Assembly: GCA_039707465.1 (NCBI GenBank)
Contig: CM077658.1
Span: forward strand, 13,460,074 to 13,524,073
Length of the DNA: 64,000 nucleotides
Direction: 5' to 3'
Source: Rhabdophis nuchalis
Taxonomy: Eukaryota; Chordata; Lepidosauria; Squamata; Natricidae
Below are positions 1-11,430 of the stretch, in pieces. A model generated the notes under the pieces. That model had not been told where the DNA came from. It saw only the letters and a program-made list of their open reading frames with translations, and did no database searches. Made by a program: the position numbers and the translations under genes. Each line of letters begins with the position of its first letter. Position 1 is the stretch's first letter.

Positions 1-404
1 TACATTTTAAAGCACTCTAGCCTGAATGAATATTCACTTTTGCCCGTGAATAATACGAGAGAATCATTCAGAGTCATTCATGAAAATGCCTCGAGTTGGA
101 TGTAGAAATTTTTTTTCTCTTCCTTGAAAAAAAAATGATTCTGTCTAGCAGTCCCATCCTTCTGTCTCATTTTCCACTCAGTTGTGCAAGGAACTGCACC
201 TGCTCTCTTTTCATTTGGTCTTACAACCTCAACACAAAGCAACACATTTCACAAAGGTGAAAAAACTGCCTTGCTCCCCAGGACCATGGCTGAAAACTGA
301 TTTTACAAACCATTTCTACTGGAAACTATATTTATGGCTGGCCTATACAGATCAGTCCTGACACGTACAGATCTATCCTCCTTTCCAGTACAAATATCCT
401 GCCT

Positions 405-556
405 AAAGACAATAACAATAGCATTTAGGCTTATATACTTTCCCCTAGCACTTTACAAAACTCTTTGGACATTAATAAAGGTAAGCATTACATTAATAAT
501 GTAAGCGTTATTTACAAATTGCCCCCCAACAATCTGGATCCTCATTTTACTGGCTT
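405..556 (-). repeat. tRNA-derived SINE 3' part (family ending in AATAGCAATAGC-type tail)
   Basis: Read on the minus strand, this has the order typical of a squamate SINE body. A 'gaggatccagattgttgggggg' style segment comes first, then a tRNA-unrelated middle, then a tail of GCTATTG-like units. A second copy of the same layout lies at 48368..48480. The copy is diverged and lacks a recognisable tRNA-like head. The family name is not assigned. Confidence 0.6.
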
Positions 557-629
557 TGGAAGGGTGTAAGGCTCCGTCAACTTTGAGCTCTGTCAGGATT
601 GAAGTGACAGGACCGAATATGGCTGAAGG

Positions 630-960
630 ATTTGATCTCCATTATACTCCTTGGAGGACCCTGAATAGGCTAAGAGTTGGAGGGCCTAAATGTAAAACCA
701 ATATGCTCAAGTGGAGACTCTGAGCAGAGAGTAACACACTATGTGAATATGGAGAGACACAGAGCCAAGCTCACCTGCTGGTATGTGGGCTACTACCAGA
801 AATATGTACCAATAAAGACTTAACATCAAAGCCAAGGAGATGGCTTCATTCTAGAAGTTTGAAGTTTGGTGTAGACACAGAAGAAGAAGGATTGAACTCA
901 AGGCTATGGGCAGAGTTTGCCTGCAATGCTGCACTTTAAGCCCTGAGCCGCCAGGGCTCT
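630..960 (+). mobile_element. Degenerate RTE/BovB-like LINE ORF C-terminal fragment
   Basis: One frame reads RTLNRLRVGGPKCKTNMLKW, then a stop, then a CEYGE-like and AHLLVCGLL stretch. The order LNRLR, then N..KW, then C.CGE and HLL.C is the pattern I associate with the end of RTE-clade (BovB-type) LINE proteins. The in-frame stop and the short length show a dead fragment. The family call comes from motif memory and was not aligned. Confidence 0.55.
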
Positions 961-1010
961 TTGATGCAATGATTGTACTATGTGCATGCAAACATCCACA
1001 CACACACACA

Positions 1011-1795
1011 ACATAAAATAATATGAGCTATCCTTTTTAACATCGATGTCTTGCTTTCTTTAACTTCAACTCAAAATATTGCTGAAGCTGCTGGTTTCAG
1101 AATACATCTAAGTACATATGCTGGGGTATCTGGTTCACAAATCACCAGCCCCATTTTTATGTATTTTCCCCTTTGGTCCACAAATTGCAATTCTCAAGGC
1201 AATGTTGTTTTCTTATGAAAGGTTTGAGGTTTTGCTTCCTGAGATGAGCTTTCATCTTTTTCATCTTTTATTTTAGGAGGCAAGTTAAGAGGGTTGAAAA
1301 CCACAAAACTGCAGCGTTCCTACTAAAATTCTAAAAACCATTGCCAGCTGATGGTTGAATCTCCCACATGAGAGGCTGTGAACACCACATCTTTAGAGGC
1401 CACAAAGAAAATCCCAGGAAGTCACTAACATGCCCTTTTGGATATGCATTCATTCTTCAGATCTTAACCAGTATTTTACAAAGCAAGAATTATTTTCTTT
1501 ACTGGTAGACTATAAGTTAATTCTGAATTTATCAGAGATGTATGCAATGCAAAGGATATGGCTTCAGATAAAGCATTCATTCTTGAAGTTCTGATAATCA
1601 CCAAGCTAAATTACTCCTCCTATGTATGGTGTTAATTTGCATTGTGATTCTGAAACTATAGTGCTGCATGATTTGCTAACTGGGGGCGCATCAGGCTTCC
1701 TTAAACATCACTTGTCTTCAATATGTATCAAGATAAGATCCTGAGATCAAACATTTTTCTACCAGTTAAGGAAATTCTTATGTCTATACAGGACA
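1011..1795. other. No gene or clear repeat seen
   Basis: AT-rich sequence with no long frame and no repeat family that I recognise. A short CA tract lies just before it at 997..1010. Confidence 0.5.
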
Positions 1796-1884
1796 GTTTG
1801 GTTTGGTTTGGTTTGGTTTGGTTTGGTTTGGTTCTGTTCTGTTCTGTTTGGTTGGTTGGTTCTGTTCTGTTCTGTTCTGTTTTT
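1796..1884. repeat. Compound pentanucleotide microsatellite (TTTGG)n-(TTCTG)n
   Basis: About seven GTTTG/TTTGG units pass into TTCTG units with a short GGTT interruption. Open frames across it on both strands are low-complexity artefacts. Confidence 0.9.
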
Positions 1885-1956
1885 GGAATGAAGATCCCTA
1901 GGTTCAGGTTGCCAATCCATAATCTATTTGAAGAGTGGTACACTCCATGTTGTGGA

Positions 1957-2307
1957 CATGGCGGCTCAGTGGTTAAGACACCGAGCTTGTCGATCAAAAA
2001 AGTCAACAGTTTGGCGGTTTGAATCTCTAGCACAGTGTAACGGAGTGAGTCCCCATTACTTGTCCCAACTTCTGCCAACCTAGCAGTTTGAAAGCATTAA
2101 AAATGCAAGTAGAAAAATAGGGGCCACTTTGGTGGGAAGGTAACAGCGTTCTGTGTGCCTTTGTCATTTAGTCATGCCGGCCGCATGATCACAGAGACAT
2201 CTTCGGACAGCGCTGGCTCTTCAGCTTTGAAACAAAGATGAGCACTGCCCCCTAGAGTTGGGAATGACTAGCTCATATGTACAAGGGGACCTTTACCTTT
2301 ACCTTTA
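1957..2307 (+). repeat. tRNA-derived SINE, near full length
   Basis: It begins with an A-box-like GGCTCAGTGGTTAAG and has a B-box-like GGCGGTTTGAATC about 50 bases later, i.e. a tRNA-related head with RNA polymerase III promoter boxes. The body then reads through 'cttgtcccaacttctgcc', a 'gggaaggtaacagcgttc' segment and an 'agttgggaatgactagc' segment. It ends in CTTTACCTTTACCTTT. Further copies lie at 28790..29126 (minus), 30538..30655 (head only) and 50538..50612 (tail only). Confidence 0.85.
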
Positions 2308-2424
2308 AACTCCATGTCTAGTTGAAGATTGAGCAATGCCTGAACAGTTAACAATCTAGCAGTTAGCTATCTACTTATTAATTTAATTAAACTCTTTTAC
2401 TCAGTATAGCCATATCTACTACAT

Positions 2425-2912
2425 TACATGGTGTTGATCACCATCTTTAAAGCGCTCCATGGCTTGGGGCCTAGTTATATGCGAGACCGTCTCCTGCCTC
2501 ATACATCCCTTCGACTGATCCGCTCCCATAGAGAGGGTCTTCTCCGGGTGCCGTCGGCCGGGCAATGCCGGTTGGCGATGCCCATGGGAAGGGCGGGCCC
2601 GACCCTCTGGAACGACCTGCCTCCCGATCTCCGTACCATCTCGGACCTCCGCCTTTTCCACCAGCGTCTGAAAATGCACTTATTCCATCAAGCCGGCTTA
2701 GGTTAACCACCCGATAAATGACTGCGTGTTAGTTGTACAATTTTTTTAATTAGAGGGTTTTTAAATCATGTTTTTAGCATAGGGTCATTGAGTTTAATAG
2801 GGTTTTAGGATGTTATGTATTTTGTATTGTATATTGTGTTTTAAATTCCTGTGCACCGCCCTGGGTCCTTTTGTAGGAGATAGGTGCGGGATATAAATAT
2901 AATAAAATCTAA
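2425..2912 (+). mobile_element. LINE 3' end (CR1/L2 group), RT C-terminal remnant plus 3' tail
   Basis: The frame from 2428 to 2706 encodes 92 residues, including IFKALHGLGPSYMRDRLLP and GPTLWNDLPPDLR. These are the C-terminal motifs of L2/CR1-group LINE proteins. It is followed by a non-coding tail with 'gtgcaccgccctgggtcc' and ends in ATAAATATAATAAAAT. It is 5'-truncated, with only the last ~90 codons left. A sister copy sits at 48955..49455. Minus-strand frames here are shadows. Confidence 0.7.
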
Positions 2913-3411
2913 AATTACTCTTTCAATTATTTCCTAAGCCTATACCTTAAAACAGGCATGTTCTGTAGGGTTTAGTCAGCTTGTTGTTGTGTGACATATT
3001 ACATTTTTGCTGCTGAATATCAGCATACACCTTTTACACAAGGCAACATTTCTTCTCCATTACACAGCAGTACATATTAGGAATCTACTGCTGTGGAGGA
3101 AATAGGTCATTCAGATGAACTCTATGTAGGAAGCAACTTTTCTTAGCCACAGGCCTACATTACTCAGAAAAGCTCCTTGGGGGATAATGAAATAAGTTTG
3201 CCTGAAATACCTGCTGTTTGTCTGCCCTGCTTAAAAACCTCCTTGAAGAAAACTGGCAGCCATCTCTGAGAAAAAAACGACATCTGCAGAGATTCTTTGG
3301 ATCTGCAGACAGACATTTGCAAATAAGTATTTGTGTGTCTTGAAGCATTCTTAATAGTCAGGGAAGATGCCTGAAAGCCTAAATCCACTTTTCCCCATCT
3401 GGGTATTTTCC
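2913..3411. other. No gene seen
   Basis: AT-rich sequence with no repeat that I recognise. The short minus-strand frames at 3160..3388 overlap each other and show no domain. Confidence 0.4.
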
Positions 3412-3500
3412 AGATGTGTGGACTTCAATTCCCAAAATTTTCACAATGGTATCCTGACTGTGGAATTCTGGGAGTTGAAGTTCACTTGTCTGCAAGGCGC
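3412..3500. repeat. Remnant of hAT-MITE-like palindrome
   Basis: It contains 'gtggacttcaattcccaaaa' and, inverted ~40 bases later, 'ttctgggagttgaagttcac'. This is the same core pair seen in the complete palindromic MITEs at 44350 and 57724. The termini are lost, so this is an old fragment. Confidence 0.5.
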
Positions 3501-3870
3501 CTAGTTTAGGTAAGATTGTTTTCACTAAAAAAAGATCAAATCACTTGATCTAATTAGATGCCAATCGCTCAGTTTTGCACGTTAGAAGGATAAAATGCCT
3601 CACTTCCTAATAATTCAACTTGCCTTTTTAAATATCAGTCCCACCAGTTGTCCTTCTACAGGGGCACAACTTCCCAGTAAGAATTCCAAACTTTTCCACA
3701 TCATTTTGCTATGTTAACCTGCTCTGTGTAGTAGCAGATAGTAGATGTGGCCAGGAAGGTCTTCACACAAATTTATTTAATGAACCAGTTGCGCCCAGGC
3801 CTAGGAAAGGCTTAAGACTTCTCAGAAGCTGAAACAACTATGATCATCCTCCTCAGTTTTATCAGATGAA

Positions 3871-3876
<6 letters not shown>

Positions 3877-3958
<82 letters not shown>
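3877..3958. repeat. (GA)n microsatellite
   Basis: About 40 uninterrupted AG units. The serine/leucine-rich frame across it on the minus strand is an artefact. Confidence 0.97.
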
Positions 3959-3960
<2 letters not shown>

Positions 3961-4019
3961 AAACAGAGCTTCTGCAATCCTATCTGCTCCCATATAGAAT
4001 ATCTCTGAATCACCTTTCA

Positions 4020-4655
4020 CATTCAGCTGCACTCCCTTTTTTTAAATTCTTTAAACATAACAATGGTATAATGCATTACCTTGACCTTTTCAGTATACCA
4101 TTCAATGATTGGGCAGCCCTTCTTCTGTTTCTTATGTTAATCCCAGGATCCCATGGGAAATGTGCAAAATGGCAAAGATATTTCAAAAATGTAAGATAAA
4201 AATGCCACAATAGCTCATACCTTAAAATTAGCAAAGGGTGGGTTTTTTTTTTTTTTAAATGGTTCCAATTAAAAAATAAGAACTTTGGAAAAGACAAGTG
4301 TCTTTACAGCACAATAATTCTGCAACATAATGGGGGTGAGGTGGATTCCTTCATGCTTTAAGCATGGAGGAGTGTGCTTTCATTGTCTGCTAAGGAGTGC
4401 TAGAGGTACCTGCATATTATAAAACCAAACCATTGATCAAAGTCTGCACAAAAGCCTCAAGTAAATGCGCTGGATGATGCTACAGAAACATAACCAGATA
4501 AATTGTGCCTTTATTGCAAAAAAACATTTAGAGGGTGTCAGTTTAAGAATAGTGCATAATATGCCAGGTGTTAAAAAAATATGCTGCAGTGTTTGCCAGG
4601 GAAAAGTTGTGTAAGAGAAAATTTCAGCTACATGAGTTCCATGCACAATGAAAAA
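4020..4655. other. No gene seen
   Basis: AT-rich. A poly-T run lies at ~4242..4257. Small frames on both strands show no recognisable domain. Confidence 0.4.
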
Positions 4656-4656
4656 A

Positions 4657-4788
4657 TGATGGATGGATGGATGGATGGATGGATGGATGGATGGATGGAT
4701 GGATGGATGGAAGGAAGGAAGGAAGGAAGGAAGGAAGGAAGGAAGGAAGGAAGGAAGGAAGGAAGGAAGGAAGGAAGGAAGGAAGGAA
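4657..4788. repeat. Compound tetranucleotide (GATG)n-(GGAA)n
   Basis: About 13 GATG units switch directly to about 20 GGAA units. All three plus-strand frames stay open only because the repeat lacks stops. Confidence 0.97.
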
Positions 4789-4789
4789 A

Positions 4790-5660
4790 TTAATTTATAT
4801 TTTGTTCATCTCAATATCCAAAGTGAATCTCGGCAGCTTCTTTCTTTGGTTAGGAAAAGAAATTTCTATGAATATTAAATTGGTTCCTTTTTTCTTCCAG
4901 TGCAATTTCTTTGCAACACGCTTGCTACCTGCCTATTCTTTTATCAATTCATGACATGCCAGGACTGTAGATCTGTTTCTCCTAGTTACTGAATTACAAA
5001 TCAACCAATGGTTTAAAAACTTGCTGATCTGAACTGATTGAATCATCAATTTAAAAACCAAATCTTTTGTTAAATGCAGATTAATAAAATTATCTCAGAA
5101 ATATATTGTTTCATGCCATAAAATGTTTGCTGCAAATGATGTAACTTTAAATCGGAGGCAACAGTCCTGGGTAACTCAATATAAGGAGCTATTGAAGGAT
5201 TTGGATGTGGCTTTAGAAACTTCCAAATGTGATTACCCAATTCTGTTTTTAATGTCTATATTCAAAGCTATAGTTTCCCCAGTAATACTTATTTCAAGAA
5301 CGTAAAACTTATACCCCTTTGCAGGGTGCTAACTGTACAAACTTTTTCATTGACAATAGCGTCCACCACTGCTTAAAGTTCTTTTCAGCAATATTTGGAG
5401 GAGGAGAATTCCAGAAGCAGAACCTTTCCAATGGATGACTGTTCAACCACTCATAGCTTTTAGTGAAAGGGAGAAATATTTTCAAATTGTTTGCAATACA
5501 TATAATCTTTCTGACTATTTGCTTAATGTTCACTTTTTCCTTCTACATGTGATTGAGATAAAACATGCTGATCAAAAATAGATACCTTAGCCTAACAACA
5601 CTGCACAATGTTATTTTTTATTGATGCAAACTTGCAGGCATTTCTGGGCCTTCCATAACC
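4790..5660. other. No gene seen
   Basis: Unique-looking AT-rich sequence. The 60- and 74-residue frames at 5123..5533 carry no motif that I can name. Confidence 0.4.
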
Positions 5661-5664
5661 TTTC

Positions 5665-5815
5665 AGTCGAGATCTGTAATGTAGATCTCCAATGTAATTA
5701 CAATGCAGAAGAAATATTATTAGATCTGTAGATCTGTAATGTAGATCTGTAATATAATTGCAATGCACAGGAAGATCTGTAGATCTGTAATGTAATTGCA
5801 ATGCACAGGCAATAT
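5665..5815. repeat. Short minisatellite of GATCTGTAATGTA units
   Basis: Units of GATCTGTAATGTAGATCT and GTAATGTAATTGCAATGCA recur four or five times with small length changes. This is local slippage or duplication, not coding sequence. Confidence 0.75.
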
Positions 5816-6261
5816 TATTACTCTGACAGTTACGTTCACTGAATGAGAATTAAATTGAGAAATGGAAGGAATATGCTCTTCAGAGAACAATTATAAAAAG
5901 AGTGAATGAAGACTTAATTTTAACCAGCAAGGCAGACTTCTTGATAAACTTATTTTTACCCACCTTGGTTAGCTAATCCATGATATATTGAATTAACCCA
6001 ATTGCTTGGCTTCCTTAGAAGCTGAATAAGCTGGGCATAACATACTGTCTTTGGCTTCAAGGGTGTTATAGATTTTTTTTCATGTAGGTGATAGTATGCA
6101 TCAATTAAAGATAAGGTCAAGATAGCGAAACCCCATAATTTCTTCTGAATGTCAGAAACACTTTACTTTTCTGTTCTTAGCTTATAGGCCATATCAACGT
6201 GCAGGTTCAAACACATATTACCAATAAAATTCTAAACATTTACCTGTGTTTTAATTCACAG
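5816..6261. other. No gene seen
   Basis: AT-rich sequence without a recognised repeat or frame. Confidence 0.4.
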
Positions 6262-6329
6262 CAGGTAGATAAGTAGGTAGGTAGGTAGGTAGGTAGGTAG
6301 GTAGGTAGGTAGGTAAGTAGGTAGGTAGA
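6262..6329. repeat. (TAGG)n microsatellite
   Basis: About 15 TAGG units with two TAAG interruptions. A separate (ATT)n tract follows at ~6431..6449. Confidence 0.95.
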
Positions 6330-6573
6330 AAATCAGAAGCTGACTTATAACAGTGACTTCTGACTACACTTATTTTTTTCTAACAGAGAAACAAACATAT
6401 AATTGTAATTTTTACAATGACAATAAAGATTATTATTATTATTATTATTAATTACTTCTCAGGAATACAGTGGGGGAGGAAGAATTGCTTATCTTTCTCT
6501 TTCAACTAGAAGTATTGTCATTTTAAGTTATTCAAATTAATATTAATAGTTGAAGATGTGAAATAGTTGGCCT

Positions 6574-6938
6574 CAAAGTGGTATTCAGCCAGTAGTGATC
6601 AGTTCTGGCCAACTGATAGTGGAAATTTTGAGTAGTTTGCAAACTGGCAAATACCACCTCTGGCTGGCCCCGCCCCATCTATATGCTATCTCTCAAGTCT
6701 GGGCTGGGTCTTCTGTTGCCCTGCACAGGAGAATGGAGCTGGAAAGCAGGTTAGTAAGGTGGAGAGGGAATGGGGATTTTACAGATCCTTCCCCTGGAGT
6801 GCGGTGGAAATGGAGACTTTACAGTATCCTTCCCCTGGAGTGGTGAGGGAATGGAGATTTTACAGTATCCTTCCCCGGCCACGCCCACTAAGCCAAGCCC
6901 ACAGGACTGGTACTAAAACAAATTGAATCCCACCACTG
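6574..6938. mobile_element. hAT-like non-autonomous element, 'CCACCACTG' family
   Basis: It opens with CAAAGTGGTATTCAGCC and closes with TTGAATCCCACCACTG. It carries the family interior: 'ctggctggccccgcccc', repeated 'gtatccttcccc' and 'ccacgcccactaagcc'. In this copy the 8-bp target duplication is not preserved. Intact duplications in sister copies at 8235 and 45056 justify the hAT-like call. Confidence 0.7.
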
Positions 6939-7999
6939 GTCTGCTTTACATATTTCCTTTACAGTCTATGCTATAACAATCTGGTGTTGGTTTGTGAATA
7001 TTGGAATGGATTGCAGTGAAGTTCATGTTATTTTACAAGATGATGTACATTAGCCTTTGACAGAAAAAAAACAACTACTCCCCCCAGTTTAAATCCTAGC
7101 TCTGTTTAACTGCTTTATGCATCCGAGAAAGTAAGCTACAGATCTCAAAAGGTTATGCGTTTCATTTTATTTGTTTTATTTATTCATCAAATTTCTATAC
7201 TGTCCATCACACTTTATTATTTCTTCTTTGTGGGAAAATGCTACCAGAGTCCTGATTTGAGGAGCATTTAGCAATTTACAGTATAAGCTCCCTCCCAAAA
7301 TTGTTATAAGATAAAGTTATAGAGTTCCATTGGGGGGGGAAATATATTTTACACTATATTGTCTGGAACTAAAGTAGGACTTGAACTGAACAGAATTATA
7401 ATAAGTCAAGCCCTAAGTTTATTAAAAATCATTTTGCACTTCCACAAGCAATTCCAAAGTAATAATGAAGAAAAAATTAAAATTAATGAAACCATTAAAA
7501 TGGTAAAATCAAATAAACACACTAAAAACATTCAGTCAAATGTGAGAGATAATAGAAAGGTGTTAATCTGATCCCTGAGGGATATTGATCCCATAGCCTT
7601 GCAAAGCTGTTTAAAGAATATGTTATCACTTTTGCCAATCATCACCACTATCTGCCTTATTTTAAACAGGTTTTACTTTCCACGGTTGGTTCAAAAATGT
7701 AAAATCAGGCAAGCATGTATTCCTTACAGATTAAAATTCCCCTCATGGCTACCATGTTCTTTGTTATAAAACTTCCTAGACACATATTTGTCATCGGTCA
7801 TGACAAAACTTTGCTCTTAGATTGTACCAACTTTATTTCAAAGTGTGTTCATTATTTTTCAGATGGTTAATTATGTGATAGATGTGGAAAGATTGAGGTG
7901 TTGGGTAGAACCAGAATTCTCTGGAACTGAGCTCAGCAACCTTTTGAGAATATGGGAGATACATTTCTTTGGTAATGAAGGAAAAACTACCTGATGTGT
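6939..7999. other. No gene seen
   Basis: AT-rich. A short LINE-tail-like piece ('tttatttattcatcaaattt') sits at ~7165..7205. Frames are short and without motifs. Confidence 0.4.
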
Positions 8000-8004
8000 A
8001 TTTC

Positions 8005-8640
8005 CAACTATGTGGAGATTCTCAGTCATCTAGGTCATGGTTATCTCAAAGGTGCTTTTTTCTCTACAAAAGGCAACTGGACTGTTGTTATTTTTTTCCC
8101 CTTGCAGTAGTAGAAGAAAACATTTTGCTTCTCACCCAAGAAGCTTCATCAGTTCTGGTGGGGGAGGAGATGGAAAGATATGTTCTGACAGGATGTGGGG
8201 ACTGAAGGATTTATTTCTTTGCAGTCATCTGGTCCAGTGGTGGGATTCAATTTTTTTTTACTACCAGTTCTGTGGGTGTGGCTTGGTGGGTGTGGTTTGG
8301 CTTGGTGGGACGTGGCTTGGTGGGCGTGGCAGGGGAAGGATACTGTAAAATCTCCATTCCCTCACAATCAGCTGGGACTCAGGAAGCAGAGAATAGATGG
8401 GGGTGGGGCCTATCAGAGGTGGAATTTACCGGTTCTCAGAACTACTCAAAATTTCTGCTACGGGTTCTCCAGAACTGGTCAGAACCTCCTGAATACCACC
8501 ACTGATCTGGTCATCTGACTGTTAGCACAGGGGCCATTTGGGAGTTTATCTGTCCCCTCAGGGTGACCTGAATCAGGGTGCAATTGGTTGTGGAATCTTC
8601 TTGGAACTGCTGAAAGGGCTGTGTTGTAGATTGGAGATAG
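8005..8640. repeat. Interspersed repeat hosting a nested hAT-like element
   Basis: The flanks 8005..8234 and 8505..8640 read as one older interspersed repeat, with landmarks 'cacccaagaagcttcatcag' and 'gtttatctgtcccctcaggg'. I remember these as common in squamate sequence. They are split by the insertion at 8235..8504. Family class is unknown to me. Plus-strand frames crossing the junction are chance. Confidence 0.5.
8235..8504. mobile_element. hAT-like non-autonomous element with perfect 8-bp target duplication
   Basis: The left end is CAGTGGTGGGATTCAA and the right end is GAATACCACCACTG, so the ends are inverted CAGTGGTGG / CCACCACTG. They are flanked by identical ATCTGGTC at 8227..8234 and 8505..8512. 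An 8-bp duplication with CAGNGGTG-type ends is the hAT signature. At 270 bp with no transposase it is non-autonomous. Its orientation is opposite to the copies at 6574 and 11048. Confidence 0.85.
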
Positions 8641-9547
8641 ACAGTGTCTTATTCTGTGCCTGGTTGAGGTGCAAAGAAAATATGTGTCCAGAAACTGGAA
8701 ATGAAAACAGCTTTAATGGGATCCTTTTGAGCAAACAAAATGATGCCTTGGAATAGCAAACTATATTGGCATCAGATAATCTTTAAAGTGTTCTGCAAAG
8801 CAAATCCAGCTATCGGGCCTTCAAAATGATGACTAGTGTAGCACATCTAGCCAATAACTTTCATCAACAATGATGCCTTTAGTAATCTTACAGACCAACT
8901 GAAAGATCAACGGCTGCTCGGGAATGTTTTATCAATCGACCAAGCTACTCTGGTCATGATTCGTTGAGAAGAAGTGCCATAACTAATATCCTGAGGGGGA
9001 TTGGAGAAAAATGTTGGGAAATCTTATCACACCTGAACAGAAATACAGGAAAGGAGGAAATTGGTAAGATTCTTCACCTGACACCATGAGAATTTAAGCT
9101 TTATCAATCAGATAACCTACTTTACAGTTAAGAACTTTAGAAGGATCTTGCTAGGTCAAACTAAGACCAAGATTAAATTTTTCCAAAGCTATAATTTTGA
9201 GAATCATTCTGATACACTTTTTCCCCTCACCCTTCCCTCCAAATGTTTTTAAAAAGTCAGTTTTCACTTAAATATTCCTCACCCTTACTTCATCATCATG
9301 TTCAGTATTAAAGTAAACCCATAAAATATGGCTTAAAATTACCAAATGGGTTATCCTTTTAGAACATATCCAAATCCATTAGCATATTTCACACCCATTG
9401 TTCATATAACTATACCTTGACTAAAAAAAAGTATTTTCTCTCCTCTAGCCTGAATTTCAGATCAATAAAGAATAGTGTCCAATTTAACAACTATCTTGGT
9501 ACCAGCAATCATTTTGCCATTTTCAAACATTCATCCTCTCAAGTCAA
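8641..9547. other. No gene seen
   Basis: No recognised repeat and no convincing frame. The 60-72 residue frames look random. Confidence 0.4.
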
Positions 9548-9745
9548 AGAAGTCCCTGCAGATTTTACTTGGCTAGTCATTGCCAACTATAGGGGGTAGA
9601 GCTTCTCTCTATTTTCAGGTCATTTAACCAGCACTGTCTGAAGACATTTCCACAGTCATGTGACCAATATGACATCACGGAGCACTGTTTCCACCAAAGT
9701 TGTGCCTATTTATCTACTTGCATTTGCATTCTTTCAAACTGTTGG
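9548..9745 (-). repeat. Diverged SINE (variant of the 1957 family), truncated
   Basis: Read on the plus strand, it follows the inverted SINE body: 'ggctagtcattgccaactat', then 'tctgaagacatttccacagtcatgtg', then 'cctatttatctacttgcatt'. A second copy of the same variant lies at 34095..34425. The tRNA-like head is missing. Confidence 0.65.
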
Positions 9746-9885
9746 GCAGTTCTGCATGCACAGAAGCATCCGGGCGGGTGGGCGGAGCCTCCCACCACTG
9801 CCACTACTGTTTCACTGAACTGGGCAGAACTGGCAGAAACCCACTTCTGCAACAAGCCCTGGTGAGCCACTGGCCCAAGTAATAA
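9746..9885. repeat. GC-rich segment with hAT-family-like words
   Basis: It contains 'cgggtgggcggagcctccc' and 'cccaccactgcc', similar in wording to the CCACCACTG hAT-like family, but no ends or target duplication can be defined. It could be a degraded member. Confidence 0.3.
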
Positions 9886-11047
9886 CATGTGCAAACTGTG
9901 AATAGTTATAATTGGGGGTGGGGTCCCCTTTCTAGGCACGAAAGGCTCACTTCACCATCCTTCCAAAGTTCCGTGGTATTTGCAACCACACAAACCGCAC
10001 AAAAAAGAAATTGGAAACAATTATACCCACACTTTGAAAGGCCTTGCTTGTCATTTTTCCATTCAATGTAATAACTCCTCTGCGCCTTCATTGTTAACCT
10101 CCTACTTCTTTAATTAATTGCTTCCCTACCCCCTTCATTGCTAATACCGGAGATATTGAGAAGATGAGGAGGGAGGAGAAACCACAAACCCCAACAACAT
10201 CTACCAATTAAATCATCTTATCAAATTTGTGTAGGCTATTAATTAAAGGTCAATTATTATTATTATTTTTTAAAAAGGGAGGGGGAGAGATTATTTTCTC
10301 TGGAGGCCTGGAAGAAGATATACTGATGAAGGTTGAGCTCAGTGAACAATTTCATAAAACTTTGGAAAGCTTAACAGAATGGATTAGAGAATTTTAAAAT
10401 GATAACTAAATGGCTATAATGCATATTCTATTTTACTCCACCAAAGACAGTCACCAATTCAGAAGAACTAAGACTAATTCATTTAAGCATTGCTACACTC
10501 AACTTTTCCAGGTAAAGAACATTGATTTTAAAAAAAATCAACAACAAAAATATTATTTTCTATATCTTCAGCAACTTTCTCATGCCTTTCTTTTCCTTTT
10601 CCCATTAAGCTTTCTGGCTTATTACATTTTCACTTTCCCATGTAGGCTTGAACAGTGGTTGACTTCATAAAAGGCTAATTTAAAAAAACTAATTGGGAGG
10701 ATAAGGCAGAAAAAGAGAGAGGTGGGTATTAAAATTTAAAACAAATTCATTAGGAGTAGTTCAAAAGTATTTGCTACAATTTATTTTAAAATGGCAATAG
10801 AGACCTTCGGGCTGTGCATAGGTATAGCAGGAAGCTCTTCCTATGACCATGGCAATTCCCACCCCTCCCACCCCACCCCCGATACTTGGGTGGGTTTTGC
10901 CATTGCCAATTTAGTGGATTTGAATTTCCCTTAACTTGATATTTTAGCTTTCAATAATGAAACAATTACTTGTGAATTCCCAAGAGTCCTGATATACTTT
11001 TTAAAATCCACTGCCTTATGGGTTTTATGTCATTTTTAAATCAAGAC
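9886..11047. other. No gene seen
   Basis: AT-rich. A short (ATT) tract is near 10255. There is no domain in the 86-residue frame at 10410..10670. Confidence 0.4.
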
Positions 11048-11430
11048 CAGAGGTGGTATTCAGCTGGTTCTGACCAGTTCTGGCAAATCAGTAGCAGAAA
11101 TTTTGAGTAGTTCAGAGAACCAGCAAATGGCACCTCTGGCTGGCCCCGCCCCCATCTATTCACTGCCTCCTGAGTCCCAGCTGATTGGCTGGATCTTCTT
11201 TTGTTGCCTGCACAGGAGAACAGAGCTGGAAAACAGGTTGGTGGGGTGGGGAGGGAATGGGGATTTTGTAATATCCTTCCTCCAGGAGTACAGAGGGAAT
11301 GGAGATTTTGCAGTATCCTTCTCCCAGAAGTGGGGTGGGAATAAGGATTTTGCAGTATCCTTTCCCCCCGCCACGCCCACCAAGCCATGCCCACAGAACC
11401 AATAGTAACAAAATTTGAATCCCACCATTG
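11048..11430. mobile_element. hAT-like non-autonomous element, 'CCACCACTG' family
   Basis: The start is CAGAGGTGGTATTCAGC and the end is TTGAATCCCACCATTG. Inside there is a tandem of ~45-bp units, each holding GGAATGG, GATTTTG and CAGTATCCTT. The flanks ATCAAGAC (left) and ATTCAAGAC (right, offset by two or three bases) suggest a target duplication with an indel. Several sizeable but meaningless frames cross it on both strands. Confidence 0.75.

Noticed and set aside
4581..4954. Repetitive Met-Asp-Gly-Trp / Lys-Glu-Gly-Arg proteins
   Set aside because: They are translations of GATG and GGAA microsatellites, and open in all frames because the repeat lacks stops.
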